Shown one piece after another: positions 1-7,741 of a DNA stretch of 7,825 bases; position 1 is the first letter of the stretch; each line of letters begins with the position of its first letter. The position numbers were made by a program, and so were the translations under genes. The notes under the pieces were generated by a model. That model searched no databases. It worked only from the letters and a program-made list of their open reading frames with translations, and was not told the DNA's origin. Source of the stretch: an uncultured Bacillaceae bacterium (GTDB lineage Bacteria; Bacillota; Bacilli; Caldalkalibacillales; Caldalkalibacillaceae); contig CALBTX010000186.1 of NCBI GenBank assembly GCA_937967685.1, positions 1 through 7,825 of the forward strand, in the 5' to 3' direction.

Positions 1-60
1 CAGAACAGGGGAAACAATCAACCAGCTGGACAGAACGGGGGAAACGATGATCCAGCTGAT
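1..60 (+). repeat. Two-copy 30-bp tandem repeat inside the addA linker
   Basis: Bases 1-30 and 31-60 align without gaps at 24 of 30 positions by my own comparison. The unit length is a multiple of three, so it encodes a repeated decapeptide: QNRGNNQPAG, then QNGGNDDPAD. Bases 61-74 look like the start of a third, decayed copy with one base deleted. The array may continue left of the window. It lies in the variable linker of AddA that precedes the conserved block beginning near RWIAREVK. Confidence 0.75.
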
Positions 61-2247
61 AAGGACAGGGAAACCGCAGGTTCAGATGAAAGCGGATTTG
101 GGGACGACGAGGCGCAAGAACTGGAAAACGCACAGCTTGAAGCACGCTGGATTGCTCGGGAGGTCAAACGGCTCATTCGTTCCGGCCACCTAGTGTATGA
201 CAAACAGACACAGCAGATGCGTCCCATCTCCTACCGAGATATGGTTGTTTTGATGCGTTCCATGCCTTGGGCGCCAACGATGATGGAAGAATTTAAACAG
301 CTGGACATTCCCGTTTATGCCGAATTGACCGGAGGATATTTTGAAGCGGTAGAAGTGACGGTGATCCTGTCATTGTTGCAAGTGATCGACAATCCATACC
401 AAGATATTCCTCTCGCTGCCGTGCTTCGTTCTCCCATTGTCGGTTTCAATGAAGAAGAGCTGGCAGCCATCCGCATGATGGATAAAACAGGGGCTTATTA
501 CGAAGCGTTGAAAAAGACGATGCAGGCCGCACCGGAGAAAGATTTACAGCAGAAAGCCGCTCGGTTTTATGAGCGGTTACAACGTTGGCGGACGAGAGCA
601 CGCCAAGGATCTTTGGCCTCATTCATCTGGGAGCTTTACCGGGAGACAGGTTATTACGATTATGTCGGCGGGATGCCTGGGGGCAAACAGCGTCAGGCGA
701 ACCTGCGCACCCTTTTTGATCGCGCTCGGGCTTATGAATCCACTTCTTTCAGAGGCTTGTTCCGTTTTCTGCGCTTTATCGAGCGCATGAGAGAGAGGGG
801 CGATGATCTGGGGACGGCCCGCGCCCTTGGGGAACAGGAAGACGTCCTGCGTATGATGACCATTCATAAAAGCAAAGGTTTGGAATTTCCCGTTGTTTTC
901 GTCGCTGGTTTATACAAAAAGTTTAACTTGCAAGATGTGCACAACAACGTTGTCCTAGACAAGGAACTGGGGATCGGCTGTCAATATATCGACCCTGAAA
1001 AAAGAGTGGCTTATCCAACATTGCCCCAACTGGCCATCAAAAAAAGAATCCGTCTGGCTAACATCGCCGAAGAAATGCGCGTCCTGTATGTTGCTTTAAC
1101 CCGGGCCAAGGAAAAATGTTACTTACTCGGCACGGTTAGCGATGCCAGCAAGTCCGTGGCCAAATGGCTGGAACAGATCGATGCCGACGCATGGCTGTTA
1201 CCGGCCGGGCAGCGCGCCAAAGCGTCTTCTTATCTGGATTGGATCGCTCCGGCCGTGTTGCGTCACGCTTCAGGAGCGCCCTTTTGGAATGAAAGCAGGC
1301 CGCAGATTCCTGATTATGTACGAAGCGATCCATCTGAGTGGCGCATCGACGTTGTGGACATAGAAACGCTGATGCACAGATCAACGGTTGAGCCAAAAGA
1401 ACAGATCACGGAGGACATTTTGCGCCGATGGCGGCCCGTCAGCCATTCGTCGGCTCTCCGGAAGGAAATCGAACGTCGTTTGGGATGGACCTATCCCTAC
1501 ATATCAGCGACGAGATGGCCTTCGAAGCAGGCGATCAGCGATTTGCAACGGGAAATGAGCGATGAGTACAGTGCAAAGCCTTTGATCGGACAGTTTCGTT
1601 CAGCTTACGCCGAACGGCCGCGTTTTCTGGAAGGAGATACACTGAGTCCGGCCGAACGGGGAACAGCGATGCATGCCGTGATGCAGCACATCCGTTTAGA
1701 TCATCCTCCAAATAAACGGTCGATCGATGAGCTTTTGCGGCACATGGTAAACAATGAACAGCTCACACCGCAACAGGCGCAGACGGTAGATAGCGAACAG
1801 ATTCTGGCATTCTTTCACTCGCCGCTAGGACAGCGCTTGCTTGCCGCCGCAGAAGTTCACCGTGAAACGCCGTTCAGCATCGGACTTCCGGCGGGTCAAA
1901 TTTATTCAACGGCGGAAGACCATTTGGACGAAACCGTGCTCATTCAAGGGGTCGTCGACTGTGTTTTTCGTGAAGCGGACGGTAAACTGATCCTCGTCGA
2001 TTACAAAACGGACGCGATCAACGACCGTTTTCCTGAAGGATTCCAGCAGGTGGAAGCTGTCATGAGAAAACGATACGGTCTGCAGATGTCCCTTTACATA
2101 TACGCCTGGCAAACGATCTGGCGGGAAGACATTGCCGAAGCGTATTTATATTTTTTCGACGGCGGCTATGTCCTGAACATGAAACAGGGGGCTGACCCGT
2201 TTGATCAAACCGGGGCAGATGAGCAACAGAGACTAAAGGAGGGCTAA
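1..2247 (+). CDS. addA: AddA, helicase-nuclease subunit of AddAB (C-terminal part, 5' end outside window)
   Basis: ATP-dependent 3'-5' helicase and nuclease subunit that, with AddB, unwinds and resects double-strand ends up to a Chi site for RecA-mediated repair in the cytoplasm. The frame is open from base 1; 748 residues are visible, against roughly 1,230 in the B. subtilis protein, so about 500 residues including Walker A and B are missing. The visible part starts in a low-complexity acidic linker (about residues 1-45). UvrD/RecB-type helicase domain 2 follows, with the motif TIHKSKGLEF near 859-888 and motif VI EEMRVLYVALTRAKE at 1069-1113. The C-terminal RecB-type nuclease domain shows H558 (GTAMHAVMQH), D653 (QGVVDC), D667 and K669 (VDYKTD) and a Q695-xxx-Y699 motif, so the nuclease appears intact. 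The first start-like codon inside (GTG at 193) is not the real start, because homology extends upstream. First gene of an addA-sbcD-sbcC operon; one base separates its stop from sbcD. Confidence 0.97.
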   Translation, partial: QNRGNNQPAGQNGGNDDPADKDRETAGSDESGFGDDEAQELENAQLEARWIAREVKRLIRSGHLVYDKQTQQMRPISYRDMVVLMRSMPWAPTMMEEFKQLDIPVYAELTGGYFEAVEVTVILSLLQVIDNPYQDIPLAAVLRSPIVGFNEEELAAIRMMDKTGAYYEALKKTMQAAPEKDLQQKAARFYERLQRWRTRARQGSLASFIWELYRETGYYDYVGGMPGGKQRQANLRTLFDRARAYESTSFRGLFRFLRFIERMRERGDDLGTARALGEQEDVLRMMTIHKSKGLEFPVVFVAGLYKKFNLQDVHNNVVLDKELGIGCQYIDPEKRVAYPTLPQLAIKKRIRLANIAEEMRVLYVALTRAKEKCYLLGTVSDASKSVAKWLEQIDADAWLLPAGQRAKASSYLDWIAPAVLRHASGAPFWNESRPQIPDYVRSDPSEWRIDVVDIETLMHRSTVEPKEQITEDILRRWRPVSHSSALRKEIERRLGWTYPYISATRWPSKQAISDLQREMSDEYSAKPLIGQFRSAYAERPRFLEGDTLSPAERGTAMHAVMQHIRLDHPPNKRSIDELLRHMVNNEQLTPQQAQTVDSEQILAFFHSPLGQRLLAAAEVHRETPFSIGLPAGQIYSTAEDHLDETVLIQGVVDCVFREADGKLILVDYKTDAINDRFPEGFQQVEAVMRKRYGLQMSLYIYAWQTIWREDIAEAYLYFFDGGYVLNMKQGADPFDQTGADEQQRLKEG
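2235..2243 (+). promoter_or_regulatory. Ribosome binding site of sbcD
   Basis: AAAGGAGGG lies five bases before the ATG at 2249 and within the last codons of addA. It is a near-perfect Shine-Dalgarno sequence and supports that ATG as the sbcD start. Confidence 0.9.
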
Positions 2248-2248
2248 G

Positions 2249-3433
2249 ATGCGACTTTTGCATACGGCAGACTGGCACCTTGGCCGGACGTTGGAAGGCC
2301 GGGATCGTCTGCCCGAACATGAAGCCTTTTTTGATGAACTGCAAGAGATCGTCGTGGCGGAAAAAATTGATGTGATCTTGATGGCCGGGGATGTGTTTGA
2401 TTCCGTCAACCCTCCTGCGGCAGCGGAGGCGCTTTTTTACGAAAGTTTGGCCAGGCTTTCGGATAAAGGTCGTCGTCCGATCGTTGTGATCGCGGGGAAT
2501 CATGATCATCCCGACCGGCTTGCTGCGGCCCGGACGATCGCGGAGGAACAAAGCATCTCCATCGTCGGCTATCCGCTGAAAACATCGCTGCGCATCAATG
2601 TGCCGGCATCCGGAGACGTTCTCCATGTGGCCGCGCTTCCCTATCCGTCTGAATCCCGCCTGCGGGTGAGTTTGATCGAGGAAGGCGAGGCAGAGCGGCT
2701 GCGTGAAGCGTACGATGAGCGCATCCGCACCATTTTTGCCAAGTTGACCCGCACTTTTCGCCCTGATGAAGTGAATATTGCCATGAGTCATCTATTTGTC
2801 GCCGGCGGGGCGGCTTCAGATTCGGAACGCCCCATTGAAGTAGGCGGGGCGTACACGGTCCGGGCCGCAAGCCTGCCCCCTGCGGCACAATATACGGCAC
2901 TCGGTCATTTGCACCGTCCCCAACATGTGCAGCAGGCGCCTGCGCCGGCCCGTTATGCCGGTTCACCCCTCGCCTTTAGTTTTTCCGAATCGGGATACGC
3001 GAAATCGGTGACGGTGATCGATGTGCGGCCGGGGAAAATCGATCTAATTACGGAAATTCCTTTGAGGAGCGGGAAGCCTCTTGTCCGATGGCAAGCCAAA
3101 CAAGGTCTTCCACAAGTTTGGCAATGGATTGAAGAAGGAAAGGACGCCGCCTGCTGGATTGAATTGGAATTGCACTTGGCGCACACGCCGTCTTTGGAAG
3201 ATATTCATCGTTTGCGCAAAGCACATCCCGGTTTGGTGACCATCCGACCGGTTTTTCCCGAAGATGAGCGCACATATACGGCGGGTGCAAACAGGCATGT
3301 TCCGATCGATGAATTGTTCACCCGATTTTACGTTCGCCAGACAGGCGGTGCCCAACCCGAGGAACGTTTGGTGAAGCTCTTTTTGGAACTGATCAATGAA
3401 GAAGAGGAGGAGGACAGGCATGCGGCCGATTGA
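2249..3433 (+). CDS. sbcD: SbcD, Mre11-type exonuclease subunit of SbcCD
   Basis: Metal-dependent phosphoesterase subunit of the SbcCD complex, which with SbcC cleaves DNA hairpins and protein-capped ends and has double-strand exonuclease activity. At 394 residues it is the usual size for the family. All phosphodiesterase motifs are visible: D8 and H10 in HTADWHLG, D48 in MAGDVFD, N84-H85-D86 in AGNHDHP, H181 in MSHLF, and H220/H222 in GHLHRPQ. These are the expected Mn-binding and catalytic residues. The rest is the capping domain and the C-terminal SbcC-binding region. The start ATG is fixed by the motif-I spacing and a strong ribosome binding site. It follows addA by one base and overlaps the start of sbcC by 14 bases, so the three genes are probably translationally coupled. 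The protein ends in a run of five glutamates whose codons also form the sbcC ribosome binding site. Confidence 0.97.
   Translation: MRLLHTADWHLGRTLEGRDRLPEHEAFFDELQEIVVAEKIDVILMAGDVFDSVNPPAAAEALFYESLARLSDKGRRPIVVIAGNHDHPDRLAAARTIAEEQSISIVGYPLKTSLRINVPASGDVLHVAALPYPSESRLRVSLIEEGEAERLREAYDERIRTIFAKLTRTFRPDEVNIAMSHLFVAGGAASDSERPIEVGGAYTVRAASLPPAAQYTALGHLHRPQHVQQAPAPARYAGSPLAFSFSESGYAKSVTVIDVRPGKIDLITEIPLRSGKPLVRWQAKQGLPQVWQWIEEGKDAACWIELELHLAHTPSLEDIHRLRKAHPGLVTIRPVFPEDERTYTAGANRHVPIDELFTRFYVRQTGGAQPEERLVKLFLELINEEEEEDRHAAD
3406..3413 (+). promoter_or_regulatory. Ribosome binding site of sbcC, inside the sbcD 3' end
   Basis: GGAGGAGG lies six bases before the ATG at 3420. It decides between two in-frame starts: an upstream ATT-type start at 3396 would place this purine run inside the gene, whereas 3420 gives a protein beginning MRPIELTVQG, which is how SbcC/Rad50 proteins normally begin. 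Confidence 0.85.
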
Positions 3434-6400
3434 ACTGACGGTCCAAGGTTTACATAGTTTTCGGGAAAAACAAACCGTTGATTTCCAAGCGTTGACCGCA
3501 GGGGGCGTCTTTGGCATTTTCGGCCCGACGGGGAGCGGGAAATCCTCACTTCTCGATGCCATGACCCTGGCCCTTTACGGAAAAGTGGAACGGGCCGCGA
3601 ACAACACCCAGGGAATATTAAACCATGCCGAAGATACGTTGGCCGTCACATTCACGTTTGAGCTAGGTTATGCCGGCTCCAAACGCCGATATAAAGTGGA
3701 ACGCACGCTGAAACGGACGGGGGATGTCACTTTGAGGACAGCCATGTGCCGCTTTCTGGATGTCACAGAAGATCCCATCGTCTTGGCCGACCGAATGGGG
3801 GATGTCAACCGGCAAATAGAGGATTTTCTCGGCCTGTCCAGCGATGACTTCACCCGGGCGGTTGTTCTCCCCCAGGGAAAGTTCGCCGAATTTTTGCATC
3901 TGAAAGGATCTGAGCGGCGACACATGCTCGAAAGGTTGTTTCATCTTGAAAAATACGGGGACGAGCTAAATAGAAAACTGAAGGAACGCATCGCGGATAC
4001 GACGCATGCCAAAAATGCCGTCGAGTCAGAACTCACCGGACTCGGTGACGCATCCCGTGAAGCCGTTTTGGAAGCCGAAAAGCGTTTGAAACAATTGGAA
4101 AGCGCCTTACACAGGGCGAACGAAGAACTGCGGGAAATTGAAAAAAGATATGATGAAGAAAAGCAGCTGAAAGAATGGCAGGCAGACAAGGAGCAGGCTG
4201 AAAAACAATTCACAGAGCTGCAGCAGAAAAAAGCAGACATAGACCGGATGGCCGATGCGCTGCGCGAGTCCCGGCTGGCCGAGCGTCTTCTTCCCTATGC
4301 CGAAGAGAAGGAGGCCAGCAGAGTAAACTTAAGGCAATGGCAAAAAGAAGCTCGGGCAAGCGAAAAAGAACGACAAGCGTTGTCAAGGAAAGAATTAGAA
4401 GCGCGTGAGGCTTATGAACGAGCACGCCGGCTAAAAAGTGAACGGGGCCCCGAGCTGCAAGTTCGTCTGGAACGTCTGAAGCTGGCGAAAGACGATTTTG
4501 AAAAATTGAACAAGGAAAAAGAAACGCTGAAAAAACTGTCAGAAGCACAAAAAAACACAGCCGCCAAGCTGCGCGATCACGAACGAAAATTAACAAAAGC
4601 TAAAAAAGATTTGCAAACATATGAGCAAGCCCAAAAGGACCTAAAAGAAAAACTCGAAAAGCTGGAAGTACCCATTCAAAAGAAAAATGATATTTACTAC
4701 GCTTATGAAGCGAAGCAGCATATCAAACATGAACAACAGCGTTTGGCAGAAGAACGGAAAGAATTTGAGCGCCAACAAAGTGCTTATTCGGCTGGCCTGC
4801 AAGACTTAAACGAGGTGCAACATCAGGCTGCGCTCGTTCTGGATCAAGTGACCCAAAGGTTCGCCCAAGTGTATCGCCTGTACGAACGATCTATTGAAGA
4901 GGAAAGGGAGCTGAACCATTTTCTGGCCCGGCTTGAACAACGCATCGGCGATTGGCGCCAAAAGCTTGAACAGGAAAAAGAAAATGCGCTGGCCCACACG
5001 CTGGCCCGGCGGCTTGAAAAAGGCGTCCCCTGTCCCGTCTGTGGTTCCACGGAACATCCTGATCCCGTTCAAGCGCAGGAGCCGACCGAGACGGAGCAAC
5101 GTTTAAACGGTTGGGAGGAGCTGAAAGAACGGGTGCAAGACACGCTGAGGGAGCTGGAACACAGGAAATGGCGCTTGCATCAAATGGCCGATCGGCTGAC
5201 GGAAGCACTTGGATTGGAAGATGAAGCGGCCGCCGCTTCCGAATGGCAGCCAACACCCGCTCAGCGTTTCCCGTTTTTCGATGTACCGAATTGGGAAGAG
5301 CAAGCACGTCATGTATTGCATTTAATAATAAAAGAAGCGGAAGAGATCACTGACTTGGAGCGCATGGTTCGTCAGGAAATACAAACGTTAAACCAAGTTC
5401 GTCATCAAGTGCAAAAAACAGAAGAGGCCTTGAAAACGTTAGCCGCGGACGTGAATCATCGACGAGAAAAAGTGAACGTACTGAGCGAGGAAATCGCTCA
5501 GTCTCAAAATGCATGGAAAGACAGATTCGCTCATCTGGTATATGACCAGATAGAAGAAGAACAGCATCAAATCCGCCGGATGGACGAACAAGCGGCATTG
5601 CTCCGCCAACGCATTGAGAAAAGCATTCCCCATATTGAAAACAAAGCGAACGAAGTGTCCCGGATCACCGAAAACATGAATGAGTTAAATGTCGAGCTCT
5701 CCGCCATCACAACGGAGATGAAACAGAGAGAACAGATCATCGCTGAACTTTATCAAGCGGTGAACGCGGTCACGGAAGGCCAAGATGTCGATGTGCTTCT
5801 AAAACAGACGCAAGCCGTTTTAAACGATTTGCATCAACGGGAAGAAGAGACCCAAAAGGTGCTGAATGAAGCCGTCACCGCTCTGAAGAAAGCTGAAAAT
5901 CGACAAGTGGTTGCCGAACAAGCGCTGCGGGATGCTGAACAGCGTGATCAACAGGCCCTTAACAACTGGAACAAATATACAGAAGACACTTCTTTTCATG
6001 ATACAAATGAGGTCAAACAAGCCCTGTTGGACAAAAAGACGGAAGAAGCATACGTACAAACGATAGAGTCATATGAAGATCAGCGGAAACTTTTGCAGCA
6101 GCGGATTGAGGAGAGAAAGGCACAGCTCGCCGGGCGCAGTTTAAGCGCTGAACAATGGCAGGCTACCGTTAGCCAACTTCAGCAAGCCGCCGAAAAGATC
6201 AATCACATGCGCGAGGAACGTGGCGGCGCAGTCAGAGTGCTGCAAGATTTACGCGCAAAACATGAGCGTTATCTGGCACTAAGCAAAAAAAAGGAACACC
6301 TCGAAGATTTACTCGGCCAATATCAGGAGTTGGAACGTGTCTTGCGGGGCAAAGCGTTTGTGGAATTCGTCGCTGAGGAACAGCTGATCCAGGTCAGCCG

Positions 6401-6821
6401 CAACGCTTCGGATAGGCTGCATACCCTCACCCGAGGACGCTACGCCCTTGAAGTCGATTCCAACGGCGGCTTTGTGATCCGCGATGATGCCAACGGTGGC
6501 GTCAAGCGGCCGGTATCATCCCTTTCCGGAGGGGAAACATTTTTGACATCTCTGGCCCTGGCCCTGTCCTTGTCGGCATCCATCCAGTTGAAAGGGGAAC
6601 ACCCGTTGGAATTCTTTTTCCTTGATGAAGGCTTCGGTACACTGGACCAGGAACTGCTGGAAACCGTTATCACTGCCCTCGAGAAACTACGCACCGATCA
6701 TCTTTGCGTCGGTGTGATCAGTCACGTGCCGGAATTGAAAGAGCGTTTTCCTCGCAAACTGCTCGTCACACCGGCCGAGCCGGGAGGCAAAGGGAGCACT
6801 GTTCACTTGGAGTCTCTATAA
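3420..6821 (+). CDS. sbcC: SbcC, Rad50/SMC-type ATPase subunit of SbcCD
   Basis: ATPase and DNA-tethering subunit of the SbcCD nuclease. With the start at 3420 it is 1,133 residues, close to the B. subtilis protein (about 1,130). The N-terminal ATPase half has Walker A GPTGSGKS (residues 35-42) and a Q-loop at Q152 (VVLPQGKF). Two long, charged coiled-coil arms (roughly 180-520 and 560-970) flank the zinc hook CPVCGSTEHP with C538 and C541, where two SbcC molecules dimerise. The C-terminal half has the ABC signature LSGGE (1035-1039), Walker B FFFLDEG with D1069 and catalytic E1070, D-loop D1076 and H-loop H1102 (ISHVPE). Every key residue is present, so the enzyme should be active. The start overlaps sbcD by 14 bases. 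The arms are richer in A than the globular ends, as expected from their Lys/Glu/Gln content, so this is not a sign of transfer. Confidence 0.97.
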   Translation: MRPIELTVQGLHSFREKQTVDFQALTAGGVFGIFGPTGSGKSSLLDAMTLALYGKVERAANNTQGILNHAEDTLAVTFTFELGYAGSKRRYKVERTLKRTGDVTLRTAMCRFLDVTEDPIVLADRMGDVNRQIEDFLGLSSDDFTRAVVLPQGKFAEFLHLKGSERRHMLERLFHLEKYGDELNRKLKERIADTTHAKNAVESELTGLGDASREAVLEAEKRLKQLESALHRANEELREIEKRYDEEKQLKEWQADKEQAEKQFTELQQKKADIDRMADALRESRLAERLLPYAEEKEASRVNLRQWQKEARASEKERQALSRKELEAREAYERARRLKSERGPELQVRLERLKLAKDDFEKLNKEKETLKKLSEAQKNTAAKLRDHERKLTKAKKDLQTYEQAQKDLKEKLEKLEVPIQKKNDIYYAYEAKQHIKHEQQRLAEERKEFERQQSAYSAGLQDLNEVQHQAALVLDQVTQRFAQVYRLYERSIEEERELNHFLARLEQRIGDWRQKLEQEKENALAHTLARRLEKGVPCPVCGSTEHPDPVQAQEPTETEQRLNGWEELKERVQDTLRELEHRKWRLHQMADRLTEALGLEDEAAAASEWQPTPAQRFPFFDVPNWEEQARHVLHLIIKEAEEITDLERMVRQEIQTLNQVRHQVQKTEEALKTLAADVNHRREKVNVLSEEIAQSQNAWKDRFAHLVYDQIEEEQHQIRRMDEQAALLRQRIEKSIPHIENKANEVSRITENMNELNVELSAITTEMKQREQIIAELYQAVNAVTEGQDVDVLLKQTQAVLNDLHQREEETQKVLNEAVTALKKAENRQVVAEQALRDAEQRDQQALNNWNKYTEDTSFHDTNEVKQALLDKKTEEAYVQTIESYEDQRKLLQQRIEERKAQLAGRSLSAEQWQATVSQLQQAAEKINHMREERGGAVRVLQDLRAKHERYLALSKKKEHLEDLLGQYQELERVLRGKAFVEFVAEEQLIQVSRNASDRLHTLTRGRYALEVDSNGGFVIRDDANGGVKRPVSSLSGGETFLTSLALALSLSASIQLKGEHPLEFFFLDEGFGTLDQELLETVITALEKLRTDHLCVGVISHVPELKERFPRKLLVTPAEPGGKGSTVHLESL
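5480..5502. repeat. Inverted repeat, 9-bp stem with 5-base loop, inside sbcC
   Basis: ACTGAGCGA pairs perfectly with TCGCTCAGT around the loop GGAAA. It lies in the second coiled-coil arm of sbcC and encodes part of LSEEIAQS. No T-run follows it, so it does not look like an intrinsic terminator. It may be chance. Confidence 0.5.
5533..5551. repeat. Inverted repeat, 7-bp stem with 5-base loop, inside sbcC
   Basis: ATCTGGT pairs perfectly with ACCAGAT around the loop ATATG. It starts 31 bases after the previous hairpin. A stem this short is expected a few times by chance in a window of this size; it is listed because of its neighbour. Confidence 0.35.
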
Positions 6822-6822
6822 T
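6817..6822 (+). promoter_or_regulatory. Possible -10 promoter box for the DDAH-like gene
   Basis: A perfect TATAAT overlaps the sbcC stop codon, about 62 bases before the start of the next gene. No convincing -35 box is found 16-18 bases upstream and there is no extended -10 TG, so the promoter is weak or not real. The rest of the 62-base gap holds no terminator-like hairpin that I can see. Confidence 0.25.
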
Positions 6823-6871
6823 GAAAAATGCGTCTTTAGAGCAGGATAAATACATAATCTTCGCCTGACTT

Positions 6872-6875
6872 GGAG
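6872..6875 (+). promoter_or_regulatory. Ribosome binding site that sets the start of the DDAH-like gene
   Basis: GGAG lies eight bases before the ATG at 6884. An in-frame GTG at 6875 overlaps the GGAG itself and so cannot use it, and the ATG at 6893 would be 17 bases away. The ATG at 6884 is therefore preferred. Confidence 0.65.
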
Positions 6876-6883
6876 TGATATCA

Positions 6884-7741
6884 ATGTCTCAAATGACTAG
6901 ACCGACTGCTCAAGTATCGTGTTTCACCGAGTACCATCCGTTGACCCAAGTGATCGTCTGTTCTCCCGAGCGAATGAAAATCAGGGAAGTGATCAACCGT
7001 ACACAGCGTTATTTTGTCCAAGCTGAAGGAAATATTGATGCCCGCAAAGCCGTGAACCAACATGATCATTTTTGCCAAACATTACAGCAAAACGGTGTGG
7101 AAGTGATTTTTCTGCCTTCGAAACAACTTCCCGAACAAGTTTTTACCCGGGATATCGCATTCGTCCTGCATCATTCGCTATTCATTGCCCGCTTGGATCG
7201 GGACGTACGCCAGGGTGAAGAGCAAGTGTTGAAAGATTGGCTTACCCGGCAGCACATTCCGTTTGAAGAGATGCAAGAGGGGAGCATCGAAGGCGGTGAT
7301 GTCATCATTGACCGCGATACGGTTTGGGTGGGCCGCAGTGATCGGACTTCCAGCGAGGCCATTCAAGCATTGCAAGACAGACTCCCAGAGTTAGAAGTGA
7401 AGAGCGTTCCTTTTGATCCGAAATATTTACATCTGGACTGTGTCTTTAACGTTGTGTCGGAAAGGGAGGCGCTCATATTTCCTCCCGCCTTTAAAGATGA
7501 CCAAATGAAGGCGTTTGCTGCCCGTTACGAGCTGATTGAAGTTTCCGCTGAAGAGCAATTCACCTTGGGAACGAACGTGCTATCAATCGGTCGTCAAAAG
7601 GTGATCAGTCTGCCCACCAACAAGAGAGTGAACGAGCAGTTAAGGCTGCGGGGTTACACAGTGATTGAGGTGGATATCAGCGAAATTATAAAATCCGGCG
7701 GGTCTTTTCGCTGCATCACGATGCCGTTGAAGCGCCGCTAA
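6884..7741 (+). CDS. DDAH / arginine deiminase-superfamily hydrolase (amidinotransferase fold)
   Basis: Complete 285-residue member of the guanidine-modifying superfamily, which attacks the guanidinium carbon of arginine-like substrates through a cysteine thiolate and releases an amine to leave citrulline or a related product. Visible family motifs in order: an N-terminal strand EYHPLTQVIVCSPE, FTRD with R89-D90, EGGD with E136 and D139, HLD with H183 and D185, and a C-terminal GGSFRCITMPL with the nucleophile C277. The Cys-His-Glu set is complete, so an active hydrolase is likely. Length and motifs resemble the Bacillus YkgA group annotated as dimethylargininase-like. No signal peptide or membrane segment is seen, so it should be cytosolic. 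Substrate cannot be read from sequence: methylarginine, arginine (deiminase or dihydrolase) and other guanidines remain possible. It lies 62 bases after sbcC on the same strand and may share its transcript, but has no known role in repair. Confidence 0.88.
   Translation: MSQMTRPTAQVSCFTEYHPLTQVIVCSPERMKIREVINRTQRYFVQAEGNIDARKAVNQHDHFCQTLQQNGVEVIFLPSKQLPEQVFTRDIAFVLHHSLFIARLDRDVRQGEEQVLKDWLTRQHIPFEEMQEGSIEGGDVIIDRDTVWVGRSDRTSSEAIQALQDRLPELEVKSVPFDPKYLHLDCVFNVVSEREALIFPPAFKDDQMKAFAARYELIEVSAEEQFTLGTNVLSIGRQKVISLPTNKRVNEQLRLRGYTVIEVDISEIIKSGGSFRCITMPLKRR

Noticed and set aside
2060..2791. 243-codon open frame on the minus strand across the addA end and sbcD
   Set aside because: It lies entirely antisense to two well-supported genes, has no recognisable motif and a low-complexity Arg/His-rich composition typical of a shadow frame.
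3396..3419. Eight-residue N-terminal extension of SbcC (MKKRRRTG)
   Set aside because: The frame is open there, but the start-like codon is not ATG and the ribosome binding site at 3406-3413 is placed for the ATG at 3420, where family proteins begin.
3044..3562. 172-codon open frame on the minus strand across sbcD and sbcC
   Set aside because: Antisense to the intact SbcD C-terminus and the SbcC Walker A region; no family features and no ribosome binding site of note.
4100..6350. A-rich, Lys/Glu/Gln-rich stretch in sbcC as a possible inserted or transferred segment
   Set aside because: The composition is explained by the coiled-coil arms of SbcC, and the frame and total length match the family.
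6821..6868. 15-codon open frame starting in the sbcC stop (TAATG)
   Set aside because: Too short to support as a gene, with no clear ribosome binding site of its own; kept only as part of a finding.
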